In this document: piece after piece, positions 1 through 12,613 of the stretch
Numbering within the stretch: the stretch's first letter is position 1
Layout: every line of letters starts with the position of its first letter
NCBI GenBank assembly: GCA_010645155.1
Contig: JAAGOF010000064.1
Span: forward strand, 1,334,538 to 1,398,537
Source: Tigriopus japonicus
Lineage: Eukaryota; Arthropoda; Copepoda; Harpacticoida; Harpacticidae
Direction: 5' to 3'
Length of the DNA stretch: 64,000 bases
Notes under the pieces: generated by a model
Told to the model about the DNA's origin: nothing
Databases searched by the model: none
The model's input: the letters and a program-made list of their open reading frames with translations, nothing else
Made by a program: the position numbers and the translations under genes

Positions 1-1134
1 ATTACATCGGTTTGGAGCCACAGAATCTGTTAAGAAAGAAATGGCGCCTATCTTTCTTTTGCAAATAACATGCTCTTGACTCTGTCAAAGAACTTAGAGG
101 TCTAAATGTAGACATGCTTTGTTCCATCCCGTTTGGAATTTCAAAATATGTTCATGGACACAAGGTAATATGATTTCTAGTAATTCTGTGATGTGTAGTC
201 AAAAAGTTTAAAAGCCACTCTCATTCGAATTGAGGTAATCTCAGGGATGTCTGGCGAGATGCTTCTACAGAGCTCACTCTCTGATTGAAGTTTGAACCGA
301 GTTCTCTGGGAAATTGTAAGTCACGACCAAATGACAAATAAATCTGGATGCCTTGTTTTCATCCGTGATGTGAGATGGCATTTTTCCATTCAGATGGCGA
401 TAATAAAAGACTGGAGAGAATCACGATGACTGCATACAGTATTTGTATGTGAGTATCTCAAGATATATGCCGAGCTCTTTTTCCTTGCATCTTACCAAAG
501 CAAATAGGATAAAACTTTTGTATACCGACATTATGCATATTCACATTGAGAGTTCCAACGAGAAGCTACTGAATCGAAATTCCTAAATCGTCAGGGGTTA
601 ATAATATGGTGTGACTTTGGTGACAAAATGTGGGCCAATTTGATGACGGGGAAATATAGAACCTACCAAGAGCTCACTCGACAGAAGCTGGCTAGCCAGT
701 GTATACTGGCAACGTCATCATTCAATTTGACAATTGCTGTTCTTGATGGCAATGAAATGGCCCACACAAAAGACATGAAAACTCCCATTAGTTAAAATTC
801 CTAAGCCCGAAAACAGGGCATTGTGAAGCAATATGTGCCATCAACCGCAAGGGATATAAACTTATCTACGGCGGTAGTTCCCATATTAGTATGGTTCCGA
901 CAACGAACGAAAGAAAGAAAGAGACGACGGGCGGAAATGGCACCAAATTTGAACGGAATTCCCTTTTCCCCTTTTGAGCACGGTACGAATACGTACAGGA
1001 TTGTTTGTGAGTTTCTCTATGAGCGTCTAATCGACATGTCCACACACACACACATACATACACATACATATTCAGACATGGTCACATTCTGACAAAGGCA
1101 AATATACTCGGTCTTGAAGCAGGATGGGACTTAC
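1..1134. other. Non-coding left edge
   Basis: No coding exon is supported here. If the minus-strand gene at 1135-7168 continues to the left, this stretch is the start of its next intron, because a GTAAGT donor lies at 1134-1129 on the minus strand. A CA/CATA microsatellite lies near 1040-1071. Short open frames on both strands near 823-1092 look like chance. Confidence 0.5.
1040..1071. repeat. CA/CATA microsatellite
   Basis: About 30 bases of alternating CA that grade into CATA units. Simple sequence repeat with no coding role visible. Confidence 0.85.
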
Positions 1135-4100
1135 CTGAGACTGATTTGAAGAAGTCCTCGACGTAGTTGTGGGTCGTTTTACGGGACTCGAGGATGGAGA
1201 AGACGAGGTGTTAATGGTGCTAGTCGCGTTGGAAGAAGAGGAGGATGCTTGAGGAGAAGCCGTGGATGGTGCGACTCCTGTTTTAGGAGAGGCTTTGACT
1301 GACGACGTCGATGACGACGACGGGGTCACACTCGACATCTCCTTCGGTTTTATCACAGAACTATTCAGAGCATTGTTGCTTATCTTGGAGGCCATTGGTT
1401 TTCGGGCGGGACTCGGAGCCACGGAGGTAGGCGTGACGCCGGCAACAACTGAAGTGGACACCATATCTTCCTCTGCAATGTCGTCTCCTTTCTCCGATTC
1501 GTTGGGTGGAATCACGACAATCTCTTGTGTGGTCTTGGGCGATGGAGGCCATCGTTTGAGAACCTCCTGACTATTGCTGTGACTCGCACCCCGAGTTCGA
1601 GCTCGATCCACAGAAGTGTCGCGTTCAAATCTCTGAACCATGGAAGCCACACTCATCTGGTGGGTCATTTTTCCCGGTTCGCCGCCTTTCTCGTCGGAGT
1701 CAATGATTTCTTCTGAGGGCGACATGGAAGGCCGATCTTCATAGGGGCTCTTCCCTCGAGAGGGACTCTTTCGAAAAAGCATAGGACTATTGGTGGCTGA
1801 AGGCATCTTCTCCATAAGGTCGCCGGGTAATCTGAAACAGGATATTTAGCTTGAGGTGGTTCAGGTTTATTACACAAGGAGAAGTTGAGTATTCATAGTT
1901 CTCCAACAATGAGGTGGAAAATAACCGGACTTTAATTCGCGAGAAACTGCTTAACTAAACTGCTTACTTTGGTTGAGAATGAGCGTAAGCTTGACTAGTT
2001 GGGATTTATTGGGATTCCTTTGACTGAACGTCGTTTCGTCGGAAAAGGATGAGAGGCATGTTCTCGTCTCCTCTAAGGGCATTTATTACTTTATCACTAT
2101 AGGTGTTGTAAAATCCGTTCTACGTAGAAGACCAGCAATCCTGCGAGTGAGCAACTCAAGTGGTTTCATGAGGGTATTAGCGAAATTCACCTTTTCCGAG
2201 GCCCATTTATGCAGCAATCATTCTCACTCTCTCGAATCTCAAAACGGTCCCTTTTAGATGTGGATTGCAAAGTGTTGGAAATAGATTTCCAACTTACATA
2301 GTTCGAAGAAGCAATCAGCGATCGCTCTCGAGAGTTGCATGCAGCAATGAAACACTCTTGAGGCAAAAGTGCTTCGCCATTGCGCACAATCATTAACATT
2401 ATCATTGTCATCTATCTCTTTGTAGATCTGCCAAATACGTTCAAATCAATTTCATCAATACCTGCAATGACCAAAAGTTTTTGGGCGTAACAAACGCGAT
2501 TAGACGCGATTGCCACCATCAAAAGGCGATTGGGAAATGTCACTTTCCAGAAGTTGAAAGGTTCTTCCGCCCAGGGACGGATGGATGGACGACCAACCAA
2601 CGGGAGCTCAATCGAAATCAAATCGCATAACGCTACCGAGCCAACAACATCTTCATATGGAACTGGGATCTTCAAGATCGATCTCTTGTCTTTGATTCCT
2701 CCGCAGGAGTTCAATTTGAGCGACTCAGTCAAGGCACTACTAGTACTACTACGACGACGGCGACGACTACTTCTTCTCCACTTCTCAACATACACGCATC
2801 ATAACAGCCCCTTAACACTATTACTGTGTGCCTAGTGGGAGACATCGGCACTCACTCAGTTCCAATATCAGACCTAATCACGAACTCAACGAATCATTTA
2901 GGGCCTCGTTAAGTAGCGACAGCAGGAGAAAAATATATGCAATTACATTATTGAAACCTTCTACTTCATGAACCCTGGTCCAGACACGTCCTTGTACAAC
3001 CTGTAGAAGAAATCCGAATCGGAAAACGTACCAAGTCCAAACAGTCTTTCACTCATACAAGAACAATGAACATTGAGTCGGTGAATGTTGGACGTTGAGG
3101 TCCTTCACCAAAAATCCATTACCGTCCATGTTACAAGACTTGAATATACTGTAGGCTTTATTTCCCATAGCCAGACCAATCGTCTCAAATATTCGATTAT
3201 AAAGCTGATGACTGATGAGTAAAAAACAAAACAGCGACAAGAAGATAGGAAGATAACTTGGGCTGGGCGCCGTCATATTTCGATAATCTTTGGGCATTCC
3301 TTTGAACAGGAATCCCGGCTCTATGCTAATGCCCCCAAAACTTGGAAACGATCTTCGTTCGTCTTTTTCTTTCTATCTTTCTCTCTCTCTTTCTTACCAA
3401 TCAAATATGCAATCTATCATCCATTCTATTACCAGAACTCCAGTCTTATCATGGCTGGATGGTAGCACGGACAAGCTCGCTCACTCACTCACTCATTCAC
3501 ATCACTCGCTCTCTCTCTCTCTCTTTCTTTCTCTCGCTCTTTCTCTCCTCTCCTCTCTATCTTCCATCCATTCAAAAGTAGCTTTTGACAATCCTGACTG
3601 AACAACCATGAGATTACATCCCATACAGCAAAGTAGATAAGACGGCAACCCGTAAATTTAGACTGCAACCTAAGTACTGGGCCCTAAGAGCAGGCTAAGC
3701 CTTAACAGGGAGTGGAATTGAGATATCCGCGAATGGAAATCGTCGTCTTGATTTACTGCAGACAGTTCATGATCACAATCATATGACGAGCCAATGGAGG
3801 AAATGGCGTGGTTGTCACATTGAATTTGACAAGTTCTGCACTGGTCTAGCAAGCCTTGTGCAAATTGGGGCCCAGTCGTCCATGATGTACCATACAAATC
3901 AAACGAGAACACCCCTCAAGAATAGTGGCCCCATCTCGCATTCCAATTAGCGTGGTATAAATATTCAGTAGTGGAACTTTCACTGCACCCAAAAACTGGT
4001 TGGATGGCTGGGTGGCTAGCTAGTTGGCTGGTTGCTTATTCGGTTGGTTGGGGGCCACTGACTGAGATTCTTTCTGGTGACAAACCCCGCAAAAAATCGC

Positions 4101-7100
4101 CTGGGGACACACTCACAGATTCATGACAATGAGCATCATGGGCTTTGGTCAAAAGACCAACCACGTGGGTTGGACAAGAAAAAGTACCTCGATGATAAGC
4201 CAAGAGTGATAATGCTGATACAAAAAGCATGGTGATGAAGGCTGTTGTTGGGGCCCTTTTAGGGAGCATCCAATCAAGTTTGTAGTCATTTGGGATTAAG
4301 AAGTTGAGCAGAAAATTCAACCGCCGAGTGTTCACGAAAATAAATAATTGACCGGCTGAAGCACGATACCATAGCAATCACGGGATCGAAAATACAAGCT
4401 TAATGAAAGAATCATTGACGGGTTTGGTTCAAGCCGTTGCCCTTTTTCTGGTGTTTTTCATTATTTTCTTGACTGTTAAAAGTGCAAATTTTGTGGGCAG
4501 ATCCATTGACTTGAATGGAGGCCACGTACTTCAAAAAACTACATAAAAGTACGACCACGGAGTAGGGATTGGACGAAGGACTGACACTCTTGCCAACGTG
4601 TACTCAAACAAAATTCCAAAAGATTCGTTTCATTCCAGAGGTCACTTCTTCTCAGTCAGATAGATTTTGAGAGGATCACGTTAAGCCTAGGTAAAAAGCG
4701 AATCGTCGTCTTCGTCGTCCCCAAGGCGAGACCAGTCTTTGCTAATGGGCCGTGGATGTTATGTTATTCCAGACGAGGAGACAATTATTCAAGTGTTAAA
4801 AAACATGACATTGACAAAGTGAGGCGTTAGAGTAAAAAATCCACGAATCTCGGATTTTGCCCCATAGCAGCAGTAGAAGTAGTAGTAGTAGTAGTAGGCT
4901 TACTTCAGTACGTTTGAAGGCTCCGCACAATCCCGCTAAGTAAGATTGAGAGTTAGAAATGTTTCCAAGATTGAGAAGAACGCTGCCCGTTAAATGAATA
5001 GGTCATTCCCACTAGGCTCCCCCTAAAACTGCTGCTATGACTTCAATGATCTAGCCAGCCATGTCTAACGAAGAATCCATCTGGAGATTGACATAATCAC
5101 GACGAGAATCGATGAAACGAGGGCCTTGGACACTGGCGGAATACAACAAAATCAAACGTGGAATTCACTATGAGTCCAGCCAACTTCGACACCCAATGGT
5201 CTCGAGGAATATTGGTGTAAATGGCGACCAACCAAGATGGTTGGGTGGATAGTTGGAAGACCTACCATAGCCCTCGCCATAATCATCATCAGTCAGAAAA
5301 GTGCTTGTACTCTTGCATATGTGTACTCCAAGGACCGTTTTCTGCGTACATATGCCTGGGACATGGCAAAAAAGCATCAACGAACGAACAAGCCAGGAAA
5401 GACGGCTTATCTGAGAGAGTGCACCAAACAGCTCAACAATCAAGCAACCAACCAACCAACCGCAACACAAAACAACAACAACAAAAAACGACCAAAACGG
5501 AGCCATGCACGCCTGAATAAAGTTTTCGACAGATTTGGCAATCAATTAATAGCGACTGAATTTGGCAATCGACTCCCGTGAGATCTGTGGATAGGTCTGG
5601 GCGCACAAGTTGCGCTCGATAATAATGGATGGGTGATCAACTCCTATCTGATACTGAAGGACCTGGTGCCCAAAAGTTGGATTGATATCTGGCTAGCATC
5701 TCAGCCCCGTTATTAGGGTTTCTTGCTCTAATGAAATATTGCAGTCGGTTTTGGGAATGAGGAAGGTCGTTCGTTCTTACCGGAACTGCTCCTTGACGAT
5801 GGTCCTATGAAGAACACCTATAGACTCTTTTCGCACTTTGTTTGCCACTTTCTCAGCCACATCATACACTGCTCGCTCTGCAGAACAAGACCGAGGATGA
5901 CCGGAGGCCGTTTGGGCGCTGGAACGTTCTGACCGCACCATGATTCTAACGGAGGATCTGTACACTAGTTGGGAGGAAGATTCACCCGATTCACCCCATT
6001 GGCCATCCTCGCTACTGTTCAGATGATTGTCAGAATCTTCAAATGCACTCTCATCACTGAGCAAAGCCTCGTTGCGACTGAAAGGTACTGGTGATGTCTT
6101 GTGGAACTCGGTTATTCCTGGCCGCCGTTCCTCTGATCGTCGTTGTCGCAGTTGTCGCAGTGGACGTCGCTCTCCAAAATCCTTCTCCATCTCCCCTTCC
6201 TCCTCGTGGTCGTCGTCAATATCATCATGGGTTTTTCGCTCGTCCAATGTCGGTGCTTGAGGCGCGCACTTATGAGCGTGTGACCTAAACTGGGCATGGA
6301 CAGGGGACGGCCTGAAAGAGCCTCTTCTTTTTCTTGCTCTATAATCTGAGTCACTCTGTTCACTTCCCCAGGAGCATCGAGGATGAAGGACCTGATGATT
6401 TCCAACCTCTGGCTGGACGGAAACGGAGGCGCAACGGGGTTGAGAAGTTGTCGGTGGTGGAGGAGACCTTAGTGAAGGTGGTGGTGGTGGTTTCAACGCG
6501 CCACGAAATCCTTTGAACGGAGAGGGAAAAGAAGAGGAGGAGGACGATGGTAATGATGACAGGGCACCGGGCGTAAATTGGGCCCGAATTCCAGGCGAGT
6601 TCGAGCGAACACTATGCCTTGATTTCGTCTTGATGGGGTCATCGAAGTTCAGCAGCGTGCGAGAGCGGAATTTGAGGCCGAGCGTGGCCTCATCTCGAGA
6701 TTCGCAAATTTGAATGAGATGTCCTACGCTGGGGAACCGTTGAAACGTGCTCACGAAACGATTCGTTGAGGGTTCACTTTTCAATCGAAAGGAATCGACT
6801 CGTTCCCCTTCGAGCAAGAATCTCAATTCAGGAAGACTTGAGCTATTATTCGACTTGGATTGATCTTCTAAGGTTGGAAGCGAAGCAGGCCCCTGATTAT
6901 AGAGATGATGGCAGCCATCAGATTGCATCCGATTGTCATGGCTGGCGTCCACATGGTTTTCAGGGCCATCGCCATCATCAACATCATTTTCAATGCTCAC
7001 TCCATCCGAGTATTCGGGCTGATGGAGAGTTCTTCGCTGTCGAACGATCAACTTCTGCAATTTGGTTCGAGATTTCTTGGTCGATGCCATTGCGAGGTGA

Positions 7101-7168
7101 TGCCCAGTGGGATGTGGTTGGACGGAGTAGCTTTGGCGTTGGTCAAAACCAGCCCAAGATGATTCCAT
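1135..7168 (-). CDS. Ser/Pro-rich disordered protein, N-terminal part (gene runs off the left edge)
   Basis: I do not recognise the family. Two minus-strand exons fit together: 7168-5781 and 1831-1135. The first ends in phase 2 at a GTAAGA donor (TTC CG|). The second starts after TTTCAG with one base that completes the codon, so the join reads KEQFR-LPGDLMEK. The second exon ends in phase 0 at GTAAGT, so coding continues outside the window. The start used is the ATG of MESSWAGFDQRQ at 7168; there is no in-frame ATG further upstream before a stop. The 695 residues seen are rich in Ser, Pro and charged residues, with a poly-Pro stretch (GALKPPPPPSLRSPPPP), a helical, charged segment before the junction (VAEKVANKVRKESIGVLHR) and long Ser/Thr tracts at the end. 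No enzyme motif, signal peptide or membrane segment is visible. It may be a cytoskeletal or scaffold protein, but that is only inference from composition. An upstream 5' exon cannot be excluded. Confidence 0.6.
1832..5780 (-). other. Intron of about 3.9 kb in the Ser/Pro-rich gene
   Basis: The two flanking exons match in phase, and both splice signals are good (GTAAGA donor, TTTCAG acceptor). Inside are a CT-rich microsatellite (3361-3568), a GTA/AGT run (4869-4897) and GGTTGGNTGG-type simple sequence near 3999-4050. Open frames at 2412-2835 on both strands and at 5168-5581 do not look like exons. An extra small exon could have been missed. Confidence 0.5.
3361..3568. repeat. Pyrimidine-rich (CT/CTTT/CACT)n microsatellite
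   Basis: Two CT/CTTT blocks separated by about 80 bases, with (TCAC)n between them. The overlapping open frames (Ser/Leu/Phe-rich) are by-products of this composition. Confidence 0.85.
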
Positions 7169-10100
7169 GATGTAGCAGTAGGGCAAAGTTGACCCTCGGG
7201 CAAGATTTGATTTTCTCTGAGCTCCTGCTGCTTTGTACTATCTACACAAGTTGCTGGCCGAGTCCATGTGATTCTGGGGAACGCCAAGAGGACTGACTGA
7301 TTGACTGACTACTACTTAGCTAGTGTCCATCGAAGAATGAATCTGACCAACAATGACACTTTTACCACTTTCGTTGCCATCAAAGACTTGTGGATATCAT
7401 TGAGCCTTGGTTGAGACGGTCGGGCCCAGGGTGAATTCCGAATTTCCTTTGGGTTATGCCGACAATTCAATGACATTATCAAACATGGCGACGTCTATGC
7501 TGTAAGATTTGCATCAAAGCAATCCAAAACCGTTATTCGACTCCGGGATGTGGCCTAAAAGGATAAAAAAGAAGAAAAAAACGTAAGCAATCTTTTATCT
7601 CTGTTTTGATGAAGATTTCAGTCGGCCAGCCATTGGCTACACATTCGCCGGACATGGGCCATTAATTTGAATTTACAAGCCAATGTGGCCAGGTTGCAAG
7701 AGGCACGAAAGAGCCTTCTTGATTCTCAAAAGTGAGTCAGAGTTCCATTGCCGAGCATCATAAATTAGAAGACACTCAAGGTGAAACAAAGCTGAGTTAG
7801 GGTTTTGCATTCAAAACCGATCTGTGTCCATTCCAATCTCCAATTTCTGTACGCAGTTTTCTAAACTGTAGAGGCGTGATATTTTGCCATCTCGGTCTTG
7901 GCTATTGTGAATGGATCGATCACCCAACCTTAATTTTTATTGATTCATTTGTTCTTAAAGGCAATGCCCGGTTTAAAATTGTTGAAAGGTACCTTCGCCT
8001 CAATTCTCCATGTCTGGGCACCCTCGAATCCAGATCTAATGGAAATATTGAAGGATGGCTCTCATCGGTGAAAAGCATGCAGAACTTGATTGATCAATGA
8101 TCGCTCATGAAAGTGGCCCTAAAACTGGGGTTCAAGTACGCAATTCCCTCGGTCCCTGGAGTGCAGAATTATCATCATCAAGCACTCATTCCCTCTTCAC
8201 TCCCTCCTTCCTATGTATGCACATTCTTAAAATACAGCCCTTATCCGTGATGACCGAAGCGGGCAAAGGGACGAACGAGGGACAGAAGATCATCAAAATC
8301 CCCGGACTAGACGGACGAACGGATGGATGGATGGAGGGATGGAGGGATCCGATCATCAAGGATGGAAGAATATGTTCGTCCACCAAGCACCAATTTGCGA
8401 CTTCGTTTACGACCTCGTTGATGGCATGTTTTTGACGAGAGCGCTGGTCATGAACATCAATTGATCCAAGCCAATGGAAGATTGGCAACCAACGGTCTTT
8501 GGGACAGTTTTAGGATCGCTCGTAAATTGTGGATTGATCCATTAAAATTTCGTCCCCTCTCCATAGGGTTTGGAATTTTGGGGAATCCACGCGTAAACCA
8601 TATGATTACATCCCAATCCAATCGATTCTGGTCGTTCAGATCTCCGCGATTTCAAAGTGGAATCAACGTAATGATGATGGTCCATGACTACGGAAGATAC
8701 CAACCACATACGCCATAACATAGATCAAATACCGTACTCAAATGTACGTACATCTTGGGAAAGATGCAGGATAGTTGACTTCCACGTTTGATATTTCCAG
8801 AAAACCGTAAGAAATTGGATGTTACCCACAACTCAAAACCCCAAAGCGGTTAGTCACACATTCAACCCACTTGGCACCTTCATCAACTCACATAGTTGAG
8901 GTTTGGGTTGTCCACTAGCTTTCAAAAGAGAATCCAAATTCTCGACCTGAACACGCTTGAATTATCTATTTGGTATTTTTACTAACAATTTAAGTTATAT
9001 TTGCTCTTGATTGCTTTTAATCAAATCTAGACTTAAGAAACATTGGACAGAGGAGGAGACTTTTAGCAGGTTATTTTTCAAGTCTCATTTGGGAGGAATA
9101 AATGTACCCAAATTTGGACGAATATCGGAATAGTGTCTGGAACAGAGAATTATTTCTATAGTCTGAAGCCCCAAGGAAATCATTGAGTTTTATGGGTCAG
9201 TTTTACTGTAAGTCTAAAATCCCTGAAAAGATTGCCACTCACACAAGAAGAAAACAACTCCGGCATCATTGGAGAATAAGAGGGACGTCTCCTTCTTTTT
9301 CTTTTTCTTCGTCATTCTCTACGTAAGTCTCCTATCTTCCATCCAAATGGGATTTGAATGAAAGCGAATAGACTCGAAGGAACATAAAACTACTCAAAGG
9401 TGATTAGCTTTCATTCGAGTGGGAATCAAACTGATGCTTTATGAAAGGAATGCCTCAGAAAAACCAAACTAATTCTAAATTATGTGGCTTTTAGAGGATC
9501 GGGAAAGTGGGTTAAAGAATGGCCAAGGTAAAGCAGATTAGCCATTGACTTTTTGTTCAGAAACCCTTTAGTTATCTTGCCAGCGTCTTCATCCAATTCC
9601 TGGACTCCAGACTTGTGTGTAGAGCATTATCTCATGTGAAAACCTCTGGACGTTCAGTTCGGGTTTAATTGCACCTATCCTTATCATGACTTCTTCTGGG
9701 GCCAGACGTATTTCGGATAGGTACACATGTTCAACGTGATTGACCTCAAAACACATACTAAGTTACTACAGACGGAGGAGGAAAATTATCTGCACTCTCA
9801 ACCTGAAGGTATTCTTCAATGAGACCTTCAAGGAAGCGTTTGAGAGAACCGTAGAACCGATAGTCAGCTTAGGTTTGGTGAAACAAAAGTGGTCTGTCTG
9901 TCTAGACCATTATCTTAATTTGTCCCGCGCTTCGTCTGTTAGTGGCGTAAAGCCATTTTAAAACCCACCAAGTCATGAATACACTCAAGAGTTGTATTTT
10001 TCTAAAGATCTGATCTGGAGATATTTCAGGAATCTCTAGGTCACGCAAGGCACTCACATTTAACCCTTGAGAAGCATCAAACCATAAACATTCCAGTACT

Positions 10101-12499
10101 GATCTCACTTGGGGTGGGCAGCTTTCGGAAATGCAAAAGAAACAAAAACCAGCTTATCATCCTCGCCAGTGAGAACATGATTTGTTCACAAAGGGCGTAC
10201 ATCAGGGTGGGCCCCCATCGACATCTCGGTTGCTCTATCTGAAATACGAACGAACGGAGTTGGAGCAAACTGCTCGGTGAAGTAGTCCGTCTCTCCTAAT
10301 ATGCATGGGCGGATTGTAATGACTCAAGATTGCTTGGTCCGGCTGAGAAACAAAGGTGTTAAACTCCCATAAACTAGGGTGGTGCCCGAAAGATTGATAG
10401 CCTGATAGGGAAAATAATTCACAATTAAAGCCTTGAGGAATCATGACCTCTCATGCGCACGCAACTATTAGGAGCACATCGCACACGTTCTTGGCTTGGC
10501 ATACAGGGTGACAAACATGGGTTGTTACCAAAATGTGCTTATGTACACCTGTGGTTAGTGAATTATAGACAGGGCATCCCAGCTCCAAGTAAACACTTGA
10601 AACTACTTCAATGGTCAACTGTTATACAAAAGGTCTTGCAAAAGCATGGAAAATGTAATGGAAATAACATTTAAGCAATTGTCAAAATGGTTGAAAATGT
10701 GATATTTTCATGAATCAAGTTTGTAAAATTATGAAAAAATGTTTTCTCCTAAAACAAAGCACTATTTTGACAAGGTCACGTTTAAATTTAAAGGTGGGCA
10801 AATTATCCTCACCACCCGGTATATTCGAAATACTACGTGTGTAAGTTAGTACGTACAGTACATGTTGTCCAATATAACAAGGATAAGAAACGGGGAGAAA
10901 TGAGAGTCCCATTACTCATCACATTCATAGGATGAGGTATTAAATTTTATTTATGACGCTTTACTCGCCAAGGGGTTTGATTAGGGCCCGATGGGCCCAT
11001 GAAAGTAGAATGTAAATGTCGTTACCATAATGGCTCAAGATTCTAATCAGACATATTTGGGGAGCTCCTCTCTATAAATGTTAAAAGCACCAAGTTCTGT
11101 AGTAAGTATAAAATGCCTTTCAATACAAACCTCCCATTGGAATGCGAAACAAACGAGTCCGAGATGGAGCAGAAAAGAAGATCTTTTGCAAGTCCAAGCC
11201 TTTTAATCACTTAAGAACATCTCGCCTCAAATGAGCCAAGGCCATAAATATTGCAGTTTATCTGTCTTTTAGCCACCATGTCTGGGTGGTCCGATACTCC
11301 TAGAGATGCTTTATACCACACTGCAAATCCTATTTGGGGTCCTTCCACGTACTGTATAGCCCAGAGCTCAAGTCAAACCACGTGACGGAAAGAGGTTTCC
11401 AATTAAGACCAATGTCAGTCAGTGACTTCTCCTTGGTTGGAAGCCAGAATGCCCCTCGAGGATCTGAAACTGACACTTTTAGGACCTCCGTGTCAAACAT
11501 TAAGACATGATGCAGAATCCATTGACAAGAAACTAGTCAGATATCTCATTGGGAAAGGTAGAACCAATTAAAACCACGCTGGTAGTGCGAATATCTACGA
11601 ACGAGCATCCGCATTTAGGCCATTCACTTTGCTGCTCAAGAAGAAAAGAGGCCATCGATGATAGTGCTGCAAAGGATGGATTCACTTTCAGAATGCATTG
11701 TTCGATAATTTATGTGTTGGAGACATACTGATTACTGGTATTTGTCAGTCTTTAAATTTAATGAGTATCACATGAAAAGAGGAGTTTCAGAGGTGACGAG
11801 GCCATATATCGCGTTTTTGCCACCAATAACAAGGATCATAATTGCTCACGCGCGCTCTAAATGAAAAATAGGACCTCCCCACGCGAATAAATTCTGAGCA
11901 TGACGTGTACAAGCTAATAATTCGCCTTACAGGGAGTCAAACTTGGCACGTTTGAAAGTTGGGTTGCAATCAGTAAACCATATGTGTAGTACAAATTTTC
12001 GCATTGTTCTCGAGGACTTTTAGAATGAAATCGCAGTGGCCAAAACTCATCGAGATCAGATTGACGCCAAATCTCTATCACATGTGCTTTAGAGAGCCCC
12101 CTCCGATTAGGATCGGTGCCAACCTCAAAGGCCTGAATGATGTGCTAATAATACATTAGGTTCAAACCAAATAGTGACACTAGAGAGTGTCTCTTTCCAA
12201 GAGAGCCAAGAGATTATGATCAAGGATCGAACGAAACCGAAACTGTCTCTTGTGGGGTGGCGTCGGACGGCGCCTTCATGGGTAATCTATGAATAAAGCC
12301 AAGGAGTAGAAGTTAGTAATCTCTTCCAAATATCTAAAGGAGCAAAAAGCGTCCATTACTGGAATGTCACCTCGCGCCATCCTTGGACATGGATGCCATA
12401 GTGCCCCGATGGAATGAGCTATTATTAAATCCTCAGAGCCCACCAGCTACACATGCCTCCTTCTCATCTTCAACCCGAAGTAGGGTGTCGAGGAAAATC
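7169..12499. other. Gene-poor stretch; nothing recognised
   Basis: Apart from an acceptor-like TAGATAG just upstream of the 7168 exon, I see no exon, RNA gene or clear repeat. Open frames are short, on both strands, and have no family resemblance. Distant 5' exons of the left-hand minus gene could lie here unnoticed. Confidence 0.45.
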
Positions 12500-12613
12500 T
12501 CAGTTTAGGTCGGGTTCATCCGAGTGGAGCTCATAAATCTTGTCCTGAACGGAAGACGGCGAGTTTTCATCGAGCCTTCGAGGTGGGCTCCTCCTTCCGT
12601 ATGATTTCTTTGC
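12500..12613 (-). other. Exon-like minus-strand frame (uncertain)
   Basis: A GC-richer island in AT-rich surroundings. On the minus strand it is open for about 36 codons and ends at a TGA at 12502-12500. The frame includes SPPRRLDENSPSSVQDKIYE and an acidic end. The composition looks like a protein C-terminus, but the upstream acceptor (near 12613) has no pyrimidine tract and no partner exon was found. It could equally be untranslated or chance sequence. Confidence 0.2.

Noticed and set aside
3290..3601. Two plus-strand open frames rich in Ser, Leu and Phe
   Set aside because: They are translations of a CT/CTTT microsatellite and have no other support.
6027..7170. Plus-strand frames over the Ser/Pro-rich exon
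   Set aside because: They overlap a 463-codon minus-strand frame with proper splice sites; low-complexity by-products.
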